Notes under the pieces: model-generated
Databases searched by the model: none
What the model was told of the DNA's origin: nothing
The model's input: the letters and a program-made list of their open reading frames with translations, nothing else
Assembly: GCA_947174495.1 (NCBI GenBank)
Contig: CAMWJC010000001.1
Coordinates: 28,026 to 92,025 of the forward strand
Direction: 5' to 3'
Length of the DNA stretch: 64,000 nucleotides
From: an uncultured Lachnospiraceae bacterium
GTDB taxonomy: Bacteria > Bacillota > Clostridia > Lachnospirales > Lachnospiraceae
In this document: positions 1-8,591 of the stretch, in pieces
Position numbering within the stretch: the first letter of the stretch is position 1
How the letters are laid out: each line of letters starts with the position of its first letter
Position numbers and translations under genes: made by a program

Positions 1-274
1 TTAAATATCCAAGAATCTGTTTGTATGTACCATAATTCAAATATTCACTTTCATTCTCTTTCCAGAAATTTCTAAGTCCCTCCTTATCCGGCACCACGAC
101 ATCTGTTAAAAGGATTTCCTCCGTTAAAATCCGAACCTCCTCCGGATCTGCCAGTTCCCCCTTGGGCTGCTTAAGCTGCCACACCGTCACATCCCTGGCA
201 ATCAGATAAATAAATGCCGCTGCCAAAAGAATCGTAAGCATCAGCTTTCCCAATATCCGAAACCTTTTTTCCAT
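1..274 (-). CDS. Partial CDS (3' end beyond window): small membrane-anchored protein of unknown function
   Basis: Open minus frame from ATG (rc of 272-274) running off the window edge; translation begins MEKRFRILGKLMLTILLAAAFIYLIARDVTVWQ..., with one N-terminal TM segment. Confidence 0.5.
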   Translation of the reverse strand, partial: MEKRFRILGKLMLTILLAAAFIYLIARDVTVWQLKQPKGELADPEEVRILTEEILLTDVVVPDKEGLRNFWKENESEYLNYGTYKQILGYL

Positions 275-304
275 AAATTTCCTTTTACTCCTCATTAAAT
301 GTCA

Positions 305-336
305 AGAAAAGCAGCCCGCAAACAGGCTGCTTTTCT
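305..336. terminator. Hairpin terminator
   Basis: AGAAAAGCAGCC-cgcaaaca-GGCTGCTTTTCT stem with T-rich flank. Confidence 0.6.
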
Positions 337-346
337 TTTGTAATAT

Positions 347-567
347 TTACACCTTTCGGTATATCCCCAAAATGCCGGTTCCTGTCTTTTGACTCCTAGC
401 CATGCTAGGTGGGTAACCGCAGCCTGTGCTTTTGCCTTCCCTTCCAATCCTTCCAAAAGACATGCTTTTAAAAGTGAGGGCTTGACAGCCGCAAGGAAAT
501 GTAGGAATCCCGTTTAAAGTATCTGTAGGTTCAAAACAACAGGAATTATCGCACATTTCAGGTTGTT
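347..567 (-). ncRNA. ssrS: Probable 6S RNA (SsrS-like)
   Basis: On the minus strand: long terminal stem (CAACCTGAAATGTGC..TTCCTGT..TTTT paired with AAAAGACAGGAACCGGCATTTTGGGG), firmicute 6S-like TTTTGAACC and GCGGCTGTCAAGCCCTC segments, and a strong promoter directly upstream. Confidence 0.75.
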
Positions 568-570
568 TTT

Positions 571-599
571 ATTATATCCAATATCTTCCCATAATACAA
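571..599 (-). promoter_or_regulatory. Sigma-A type promoter for the 6S-like RNA
   Basis: Minus strand TTGTAT-N17-TATAAT (rc at 594-599 and 571-576), 7-8 nt upstream of the RNA 5' end. Confidence 0.65.
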
Positions 600-623
600 C
601 TGGAAATTTTGAACTTTAACACG

Positions 624-1122
624 AAGGCGTAACCGTTCAGATTCATAGTTTAAGATGACGGATAGTTTCCTTATGTCGCTTTTGGTTTTGCATGGCTTTT
701 GATGGTCTTTCGATAGATTTTGGAGAAATGGCTGTCACAATAATATTGCTGCCCGAAGCAGTTGTCTGAAATGCCCTGATCAAAACATATGCTTGAGCGA
801 TAGAATTTTTGGGCATAATCTAAGAATCCGCTCTCAGAAATGATATTAACGCCCTGTTTTCAAACTTGCTACGCTTCGAACAAAGAAAACAGGGCGTACA
901 TTTACTGAGAGACGGATTCTTGATTATGCGCCAAAAATTCTATAGGCTCTTCGCATCTGTTTGATTCAGGGCATAAGTTTCTGCGCCGGGCAGCTAATCG
1001 ATATTTGTGACAGCCACTTTCCCAAAATCCCGAAAGCCATCATAGTCACAAAAACCAAAAGCGACACAAGGGAACATTCCGTCATCTTAAACTATGAATC
1101 TAAACTATTAAACGGGTACACC
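624..1122. repeat. Giant imperfect inverted repeat (about 215-240 nt arms, ~25 nt loop)
   Basis: Left arm 641-860 matches the reverse complement of right arm 886-1099; outer 22 bp are perfect (641-662 vs 1078-1099) and the inner AACGCCCTGTTTT / AAAACAGGGCGT is near-perfect. Confidence 0.85.
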
Positions 1123-1241
1123 CCAAAGGGCATACCCGCTTATATTTTGATTTGCGCGGACGACATAAGCCAAGCTGAAACGCTTGCATTTCAATTTGGC
1201 GCCGCTCGCGAACGTGAGAAACTCGCAAAGCGTGTTTCTCA
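1112..1241. repeat. Three consecutive small hairpins between the giant inverted repeat and the pckA stop codon
   Basis: CGGGTA..TACCCG (1113-1138), GCCAAGCTGAAACG/CATTTCAATTTGGC (1169-1200), TGAGAAAC/GTTTCTCA (1215-1241). Confidence 0.7.
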
Positions 1242-1244
1242 TCG

Positions 1245-2951
1245 TTAGTTGAGTGCGTCAACCAGCTTCTGAACAGCAGCAAGTGCTTCATCAGGAAGCT
1301 TATCATAACCTTCCTTCTTCTCTGCAAAGCCCTTAACAGCGTCTACACGGTTCTGCATAGCAGCCTTTAAAGCAGCCTTATATTCAGGATCATTTAAGTC
1401 AGGCTTAAAGTCAGCAGTCTTGCCATCCCAATCATACATGATCTCTACATCATCAAAGTTACCCCACTTCTCAAATTTAGCCTTTCCTTCAACGATTGTC
1501 TCAAGAATGCCAAGTGTATCAGCAGGTTTAACCTTTGTTCCCATGAAATCACCGGTATTAACGATGTAGCATGCGACGTTCTTCTCTTCTACCAGCTTTT
1601 TGAACTTCTCATAGTCATTAACCAGAGGATAGGTTCTGAACGGGTTTGCATAAGGAACGATACGAAGTGCGTTCATATCAGTACCAGCTGCAACACGCTC
1701 TGCAGTAGAGGTCTTGGTTGCAAGAGTAGCACCCATAACAGATGCAAGTGCAGCACCGTCAAGCTTTACTACCGGAGGAATGGTAGGATCTTTCATGATC
1801 CAGAAGATTGCATTAACAGGAGCATCGATCTTGTCTACACGGTTAGGAGACCATAATTTGGACTTGATCGCACGTCCGTTACCGTTTCTGATGTCTTCAG
1901 TTACAAGCTGAATCTTTCCGTTCTCATCAAGAGTTGCGGAGCAGTTCTGAGCGGATAACAGATACTCATTATCAGGACATCCTGTAGGGTAATCTGCTGT
2001 CTTATCAAAATAAGTAGGCTCCAATGCAACGGAAGCACAGGTATCTGTATTGATAATAAATGCATCATCATGAAGTACGGTGATCGGATACTTTCCGCCG
2101 TGCTTTGCATGTGTCAGAGTAGACTTACCGGATCCTGACAGACCATAAACAGATGCTACGAACTTGGAACCGTCAGCCAAAGTATATTCCTTCTGTCCGC
2201 CGTGGCATGCTGCATAACCGTTTCTGTTAGCCAGAGCCCATGCCATGGTCAGTGTACCCTTCTTGTGCTCACCAAAATATTTCATACCAAGAATTGCTGC
2301 GCAGTTCTGGTTGGTATCGAAGTAGCAAAGGGTAAGAGGATCACTTAAGCAGCTGTAATCAACATCCGGTGCCTCATGAGGTGCCCACTGAGGATCGGAG
2401 AAGATGTAAATATCAGGTTCTTTTCCGTCACCAACGGGTTTGGATTTCTTGTACATTTTCACATATTCATCTGACATATACTGGAAGTTGATCATCCAGT
2501 TGTAAAGCAGATTCTCTTCTCCTTCCGGAATCAGAAGGTGAGCTTTTACCATAAATTCAGGATCAAGACCTACGAAACACTCTGCATGATACATGGTTTT
2601 CCAACGTGTTTCATATACAGCGTCCATAACAACTTTATCAAGCTTTGCCTCGTCAACACCAGGCTCACCTTTAATACGGCGTGCTGCAGCGTAACGACCG
2701 GTTACAGCGCCATCGTTGAATAACAGAACCTTTGCATCTTTCTCAAGACCAAATGTTTCGCCATCCTTAACAGGCATGTCCGTAACGATGGTTCCGGGTG
2801 AATTCTTTGCTAATTCATAAGCTTCTTTTAAGGTGTTTACCTTTACTACGTTGTTTCCGTAAAAAGCAGCTTCGATAATAGAACGGGTTTTGGAAAAACC
2901 AACTTTACCAGCGCCTATTTCGGAAATGGGATAATAAGCTTTTGTTGACAT
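1245..2951 (-). CDS. pckA: Phosphoenolpyruvate carboxykinase (ATP)
   Basis: 568 aa, kinase-1a P-loop YGLSGSGKSTLTH, PEPCK-ATP family sequence. Confidence 0.95.
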   Translation of the reverse strand: MSTKAYYPISEIGAGKVGFSKTRSIIEAAFYGNNVVKVNTLKEAYELAKNSPGTIVTDMPVKDGETFGLEKDAKVLLFNDGAVTGRYAAARRIKGEPGVDEAKLDKVVMDAVYETRWKTMYHAECFVGLDPEFMVKAHLLIPEGEENLLYNWMINFQYMSDEYVKMYKKSKPVGDGKEPDIYIFSDPQWAPHEAPDVDYSCLSDPLTLCYFDTNQNCAAILGMKYFGEHKKGTLTMAWALANRNGYAACHGGQKEYTLADGSKFVASVYGLSGSGKSTLTHAKHGGKYPITVLHDDAFIINTDTCASVALEPTYFDKTADYPTGCPDNEYLLSAQNCSATLDENGKIQLVTEDIRNGNGRAIKSKLWSPNRVDKIDAPVNAIFWIMKDPTIPPVVKLDGAALASVMGATLATKTSTAERVAAGTDMNALRIVPYANPFRTYPLVNDYEKFKKLVEEKNVACYIVNTGDFMGTKVKPADTLGILETIVEGKAKFEKWGNFDDVEIMYDWDGKTADFKPDLNDPEYKAALKAAMQNRVDAVKGFAEKKEGYDKLPDEALAAVQKLVDALN

Positions 2952-3034
2952 ATGTCATCCTCCTTAATATAGTGTATATTTTCACCGCTGTCTGCACCCT
3001 CAAAAGGCTTCTGACTGCGGTATTTTACTTATGG

Positions 3035-3050
3035 TGTGCAACGTGGCACA
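3035..3050. promoter_or_regulatory. Candidate operator palindrome in the pckA promoter
   Basis: TGTGCAACGTGGCACA, 14/16 self-complementary, just downstream of a minus-strand TTGACT (rc 3082-3087) / AATAAT-like promoter. Confidence 0.4.
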
Positions 3051-3296
3051 TCTATTGTATTATTACAGACCTGGTTTTAAAAGTCAATATTTAGAACTCT
3101 CATTTTTTACAAAACTTGGGGAATTTACAAATATTTTATATTTTTTCTCTTGTTTGAAAGTTACAGTCATGTTAAGATGGGTATGTTAACTTTTTCTGAA
3201 ATATTCTAAAATTATTTCGGCAATTGGTCTTTCATTATACACAGGTCAAATTTATTTTACCGGTTTTATAATATACACAATGAAAGGAGTTATTTA

Positions 3297-4661
3297 ATGG
3301 ATCATAATGCGTTTTCAGAAATTACCCCCGATATTATTCGTCTTGCTAAGATGAGTGAACAAGCAGACATTATTGATACAGAACTTTTTACGAAATACGA
3401 TGTTAAGAGAGGTCTTCGCGACTTAAACGGCAAAGGCGTCCTTGCCGGACTTACCAATATTTCCGATGTACGAGCCACAGAGATTGTGGATGGTGTTTCC
3501 CGTCCTGCGCATGGCCGTTTATTTTACCGCGGTTACGATGTACAAGATCTGGTAAATGGCTTTACCAAAGATGGACGTTTTGGCTTTGAAGAGATTACTT
3601 ATCTTCTTCTTTTTTCCAAGCTGCCAAATGAAAAGGAGCTGGCGGATTTCCGACTGCTTCTTTCCAAATACAGAAGCCTGCCTACCAGCTTTGTAAGAGA
3701 TATTATCATGAAAGCTCCAAGCAGCGATATGATGAATACTTTGGCAAGAAGCGTTCTGACCTTATATTCCTACGATGACAGGGCAGACGACGTTTCCCTA
3801 CCCAATGTTCTGCGGCAGTGTCTTCAGCTTATCAGCCTGTTTCCGCTCTTATCGATCTATGGTTATCAGGCTTATTGCCATTATCATGACGGGAAAAGCC
3901 TTTTCATTCATCAACCTGTTCCCGAGCTTTCCATGGCGGAAAATATTTTACATATTCTTCGTCCCGACAGTTCCTATACTCCTTTAGAGGCAAGACTTCT
4001 GGACGTCGCTCTTGTTCTTCATATGGAACACGGCGGCGGTAATAATTCCAGCTTTACCACCCATGTTGTCACTTCCTCTCTGACGGACACCTATTCCGTC
4101 ATTGCAGCTGCAATCGGCTCCCTGAAAGGTCCAAGGCATGGTGGTGCCAACATTAAGGTTGTCCAGATGTTTGAGGAGATGAAAAAGAAAGTCCATGACT
4201 GGACAGATGAGGACGAGGTAGGCATCTATCTGCGTAAGCTTCTTCACAAAGAAGCCTTTGATCATGCAGGTCTGATCTATGGAGTCGGCCATGCCATTTA
4301 TTCTAAATCCGATCCTCGTGCCGTGATCTTTAAATCCTTCGTTGAAAAGCTTTCCGTTGAAAAAGGCTTGGAAAAAGAATTTGCGCTCTACTCCCTGGTG
4401 GAGTCTCTGGCTCCGAAGATTATCGCCGAGGAACGCCAGATGTACAAGGGTGTTAGCATCAATGTAGACTTTTATTCCGGTTTTGTTTATCACATGCTGG
4501 ATCTTCCTATGGAGCTTTACACGCCGATTTTCGCTATTGCACGTATCTCCGGCTGGAGCGCTCATCGTATGGAAGAACTTGCAAACAACGGCAAAATTAT
4601 CCGTCCTGCCTATAAGCCAATTGGAAATGAGCAGACTTATATCAATATTAAAGACAGATAA
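3297..4661 (+). CDS. gltA: Citrate synthase (citrate/2-methylcitrate synthase family)
   Basis: 454 aa; HGRLFYRGYDVQDL, LHMEHGGGNNSSFTTHVVTSSLTDTYS, GPRHGGAN, YGVGHAIY motifs; AAAGGAG RBS. Confidence 0.9.
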   Translation: MDHNAFSEITPDIIRLAKMSEQADIIDTELFTKYDVKRGLRDLNGKGVLAGLTNISDVRATEIVDGVSRPAHGRLFYRGYDVQDLVNGFTKDGRFGFEEITYLLLFSKLPNEKELADFRLLLSKYRSLPTSFVRDIIMKAPSSDMMNTLARSVLTLYSYDDRADDVSLPNVLRQCLQLISLFPLLSIYGYQAYCHYHDGKSLFIHQPVPELSMAENILHILRPDSSYTPLEARLLDVALVLHMEHGGGNNSSFTTHVVTSSLTDTYSVIAAAIGSLKGPRHGGANIKVVQMFEEMKKKVHDWTDEDEVGIYLRKLLHKEAFDHAGLIYGVGHAIYSKSDPRAVIFKSFVEKLSVEKGLEKEFALYSLVESLAPKIIAEERQMYKGVSINVDFYSGFVYHMLDLPMELYTPIFAIARISGWSAHRMEELANNGKIIRPAYKPIGNEQTYINIKDR

Positions 4662-4702
4662 GCAACGAATGAAGCATCTTGCAAACCATTTTTATGTTTA
4701 AA

Positions 4703-4728
4703 AAGGCTGGTCAAATTTGACCAGCCTT
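4703..4728. terminator. Bidirectional terminator between convergent genes
   Basis: AAGGCTGGTCAAATTTGACCAGCCTT perfect palindrome. Confidence 0.8.
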
Positions 4729-4740
4729 AAATCATTTCAT

Positions 4741-6090
4741 TTATTTTTCAGCTTCTTCTCTTTTTCCAACACTCACCATTTCATATTCAAGAGATATCTC
4801 TTTATCCTCACACAGCTCCGCAAATTTCTTACTGATTCTTCGTACAACCAAATCACCGTTTTCTGACGATGCGTTCATCAAAATTGCCACATACTGCGTA
4901 TTCCCACATTTTGTTGCCACATCACCTCGGCGCAGTGATGTTGAGACAGCCTCCTCAAGAGTTTCTATTGCAGGAATTGCCCTTCCGATCTCAATCTCAG
5001 TGCTTCCGTTATCAACCATCGTAAACAATACCAGCTGGACGTCCTGGCTTTTTCGTTCCATACATCTGGAAACAAAATGATAAATACGCTTAAAACCATC
5101 ATATTCCACCCGATATGCCCCGCTGTCCTGACCTTTCTCCTGTATCAGGCGCTGCAGCTGTAAAAGATCAATCAAATTGTTCTCCTCATCATGATTTTTA
5201 CCTTTATCTTCGCTGTTGTAAAAATGATATCCTCGTTTTCCATTTTGCTTCACATAGTACAACGCTTTATCCGCCGCCGAATAAAGATCAGAGAAAGTAC
5301 TGCCATCCTCCGGTTTCTCCGCAATTCCCACAGATACGGAAAGCTTAAAATCACAGGTATCCGCAAGCAGATCGTTCACTTCAAATTCAATTCCGGCAAT
5401 CATCCTTCTCGCCGTATTCTTGATCTTGTCCTTATCACTCTCCCCGGAGATAAAAACAATAAACTCATCCCCGCCTACCCGGCATACCGAATCCTTACTT
5501 TCCACCTCTTCCTGAAGAACTCTGGAAAACCGAATCAGTACATCATCTCCTACCACATGTCCGAAGGTATCATTGACCTGCTTAAAATTATCAAGATCGA
5601 GCAGCATAAAAAATCCTTTTTCCTGCGCCGAATCCGTTTTGTTCAGCATATTTTCCAGATACCTTCTGTTAAGAAGATCTGTCAAACCATCCTTTTGGGC
5701 AATATTCATCAGTTCCTTCTTCTGGTCCGTCATCTGCAAAATCTTATCAATCCGGCTTCGCATGATTTCCGGTTCAAAGGGTTTACGGATAAAATCCATT
5801 GCTCCCATTTTAAGTCCCTTGATCTCGCTTTCCCGATCAGTCTCCGCAGTAAGAAAAATAATCGGAATGTCCTTGGTATCCGGATTTTCCTTCAGTTTTT
5901 CCATTACCTCATAACCATTCATCTCCGGCATATTAATGTCAAGCAGAACTAGATCTGGTATAAACTCTTTCATAAGAAGAAATGCCTGTCGCCCCGATTT
6001 GGCTGTTGAGATCTCATAAGATCCCTTAAGGACTTCCATTGCACACTTCAGATTTGTTGTAACATCATCCACCATTAAAATACGCTTCAT
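4741..6090 (-). CDS. Response regulator receiver - GGDEF diguanylate cyclase with a C-terminal degenerate GGDEF-like region
   Basis: REC domain (VDDVTTN..LVLLDINMP..K), active-site VCRVGGDEFIVF, extra C-terminal ~140 aa. Confidence 0.9.
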   Translation of the reverse strand: MKRILMVDDVTTNLKCAMEVLKGSYEISTAKSGRQAFLLMKEFIPDLVLLDINMPEMNGYEVMEKLKENPDTKDIPIIFLTAETDRESEIKGLKMGAMDFIRKPFEPEIMRSRIDKILQMTDQKKELMNIAQKDGLTDLLNRRYLENMLNKTDSAQEKGFFMLLDLDNFKQVNDTFGHVVGDDVLIRFSRVLQEEVESKDSVCRVGGDEFIVFISGESDKDKIKNTARRMIAGIEFEVNDLLADTCDFKLSVSVGIAEKPEDGSTFSDLYSAADKALYYVKQNGKRGYHFYNSEDKGKNHDEENNLIDLLQLQRLIQEKGQDSGAYRVEYDGFKRIYHFVSRCMERKSQDVQLVLFTMVDNGSTEIEIGRAIPAIETLEEAVSTSLRRGDVATKCGNTQYVAILMNASSENGDLVVRRISKKFAELCEDKEISLEYEMVSVGKREEAEK

Positions 6091-6143
6091 ACCCCAAAAT
6101 CCCCTCTTTTGTTCTTCCCCTCCTAATAACCCTTAAAACTATT

Positions 6144-7637
6144 TTATATCCCCAAAAAATCCATTACGGTCTGCTTCATTTCTGCCTTTTCGCACACATG
6201 ATCATGCAGAATCGGAGCCTCCCTGATCTCTCTGATCGCTTCCGGAATTTCTGTTCCGGATAAACGGCACAATTCATCTACCAGCTCAAAATCCCCCATT
6301 TTATGATACTGGTCATCAATCGCAGTCATTACACTTCTGGTGAACTTATACGGACTGGCTGTAGAAGCAATCACAGCCACTGCCTGATCGTTCGTCTCTT
6401 TTTGATATTTTTGATAAACACAGGCTGCCACTGCCGTATGGGTATCGATCACATATCCAGTATCTTCATAAATTTTGCGGATAGTCCCCGCCGTCTCAGC
6501 CTCATCCGCATAATTTCCATAAAAATCCTGAAGACTCTCTTTCATAGCTTCTGTAATCGAATAAACGCCGCTGTTGCCAAGAGCAGTCATAAAATCTTTA
6601 TTAAGCTCCGGATCATTTCCGGTCAAACGATAAATAAGCCTTTCCAAATTGCTGGAAATTAAAATATCCATAGACGGTGAAGAAGTAAGAACAAACTCCC
6701 TGTTTCTGTCATAGGTCCCGGTACGGAAGAAATCAAAGAGAACTTTATTCTCATTGGAAGCACAAATCAGTTTTCCAATGGGAAGGCCCATCTGCTTTGC
6801 ATAAAATGCTGCCAGAATGTTGCCAAAATTTCCGGTTGGAACTACCACATTAACGGTTTCTCCATCCTTAATGCGTTCTTCCTTAAGCAACTTCACATAA
6901 GCATACACATAATAAACAATCTGAGGTACCAGACGGCCTATGTTAATGGAATTTGCTGAAGAAAACTGAAATCCCTTCTCAGCCATATAAGCTGCCAGCT
7001 CTTTATCTCCAAAAATATTCTTTACACCAGTCTGGGCATCATCAAAATTTCCATGAATGCCGACCACATATGTATTTTTTCCTTTTTGAGTGATCATCTG
7101 CTTTTCCTGGATTGGACTAACACCGTTTTTGGGATAAAAAACAATAATTCTTGTCCCTTCCACGTCTGCAAAACCTGCAAGAGCTGCCTTCCCAGTATCT
7201 CCTGATGTTGCCGTTAAAATAACGATCTCATTTTCAATATGATTCTTTTTGGCAGATGTAATCAACAGGTGCGGCAATATGGACAATGCCATATCCTTGA
7301 ATGCGATCGTCGGTCCGTGAAACAATTCAAGGAAAAAGGCGCCTTCCGCCTCTGTCATAGGTGCAATTTCCTCTGTATCAAACTTAGAATCATAAGCTTT
7401 GGCAATACAATCCTGAAGCTCCTGCGCAGTAAAATCAGATAAGTACAGTTTCATCACCTCATAGGCAACCTGTCCATAAGTCATTTCCGATAATTCCTGA
7501 AAACTTTTGTCAAAAGCCGGGATCTGATCCGGCACGAACAGACCTCCATCCTCCGAAAGGCCCTTTAAGATTGCTTCTGATGCCGTTACCTGCATGCTTT
7601 TGCTTCTGGTACTGTTATATAAAATGTTCATCCTCAT
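6144..7637 (-). CDS. thrC: Threonine synthase
   Basis: YNSTRSKSMQVTASEAILKGLSEDGGLFVPDQIP, GPTIAFKDMALSILPHLL PLP-lysine motif. Confidence 0.95.
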   Translation of the reverse strand: MRMNILYNSTRSKSMQVTASEAILKGLSEDGGLFVPDQIPAFDKSFQELSEMTYGQVAYEVMKLYLSDFTAQELQDCIAKAYDSKFDTEEIAPMTEAEGAFFLELFHGPTIAFKDMALSILPHLLITSAKKNHIENEIVILTATSGDTGKAALAGFADVEGTRIIVFYPKNGVSPIQEKQMITQKGKNTYVVGIHGNFDDAQTGVKNIFGDKELAAYMAEKGFQFSSANSINIGRLVPQIVYYVYAYVKLLKEERIKDGETVNVVVPTGNFGNILAAFYAKQMGLPIGKLICASNENKVLFDFFRTGTYDRNREFVLTSSPSMDILISSNLERLIYRLTGNDPELNKDFMTALGNSGVYSITEAMKESLQDFYGNYADEAETAGTIRKIYEDTGYVIDTHTAVAACVYQKYQKETNDQAVAVIASTASPYKFTRSVMTAIDDQYHKMGDFELVDELCRLSGTEIPEAIREIREAPILHDHVCEKAEMKQTVMDFLGI

Positions 7638-7719
7638 ACTCCTTCTTAAAATGCTCCTAAAAACCTGACTAACATTTTATCACAGCAGAAGCCATTTTAC
7701 AATGAAAAGCATAGATTTC

Positions 7720-8412
7720 TCAGCTGTTTGTGTAGAATTCATGTCCTCCATGCTCAAACAATCTGGTCAGATTGCAGTCAAACCATTTCATCTTTTCGGG
7801 ATCCGCATATTTTCTTGCAGCAAAATAAAGCGCTCCCTGAGAGATATCTTCTCCTTTTAACACTCTTTCCACTGCATCCACCGTTTCCTGCGTAACCTTA
7901 ACATTTTTATAAGTACCGTTTGCTACGGGCGAAAATTGATAAACGCCATTCTTTTGCTGCATGACCACTTTTTGTACGCTGTCAGGAAATCTTGTACTTT
8001 TTACACGGTTTAAAACAACCCCTGCAACTAGCATTTTCCCTTCTTCATCTTCATTCCCAGCTTCAGCCTGTACAATTTTCAGCAATGCTTCATAATCTTC
8101 ATCTGACAACTGATATTGATATTCCTGTTTCAGAACAGAATAATCCACAACTCTCTGCCCTGACGCAGCTTTTCTTAACATTCCAAAAAAGTGGTCTTTA
8201 TGAGGTTCTTCCTCCTGATCTGTCTCTTCTACCACATCTTCTGCAAGGCTGAGTTGAAATGCAGGTGTAGCAGCAAACAGAGTCAACTGAGCTCCTTTCA
8301 CACAAAACCAGCTTACGCCAAGCAACATATTTCCTAGAAACAATTGAAGAATAAATTTTTTATACATAGCAATTCTGTATCCTTTCTTTCCCATGACAAA
8401 GCATGTCTCCAA
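7720..8412 (-). CDS. Cell wall hydrolase, SleB/CwlJ family (spore cortex-lytic type)
   Basis: N-terminal TM, then LLKIVQAEAGNEDEEGKMLVAGVVLNRVKSTRFPDSV..QFSPVANGTY; start may be 8367 (MYKKF). Confidence 0.85.
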   Translation of the reverse strand: METCFVMGKKGYRIAMYKKFILQLFLGNMLLGVSWFCVKGAQLTLFAATPAFQLSLAEDVVEETDQEEEPHKDHFFGMLRKAASGQRVVDYSVLKQEYQYQLSDEDYEALLKIVQAEAGNEDEEGKMLVAGVVLNRVKSTRFPDSVQKVVMQQKNGVYQFSPVANGTYKNVKVTQETVDAVERVLKGEDISQGALYFAARKYADPEKMKWFDCNLTRLFEHGGHEFYTNS

Positions 8413-8591
8413 ACAGGCCTCATTTGACCTAAATCTGTCACACTTATGTAACAGTTCTTTAATATTTTATACAGTAACTGCCAAAAATATTTCTAAAAAT
8501 TACTTATCTGGGTATTTTTTTCAAATTTTCAGGAAAAATTTATTATTTTCTGATACAATAAAATTAATCATAAAATTACGAGGAGTCATCT

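Noticed and set aside
347-556. 69-aa minus-strand ORF
   Set aside because: Coincides with the 6S-like RNA; RNA structure and promoter explain it better
961-1248. 95-aa plus-strand ORF (MIQGISFCAGQLIDICDSHF...)
   Set aside because: Lies within the right arm of the giant inverted repeat and the following hairpins; no RBS or recognisable domain; more likely a chance frame across structured DNA
3984-4565. 193-aa minus-strand ORF
   Set aside because: Antisense to citrate synthase; no domain or RBS support
5191-5952. 253-aa plus-strand ORF
   Set aside because: Antisense to the well-supported REC-GGDEF gene; basic, low-information translation typical of shadow ORFs
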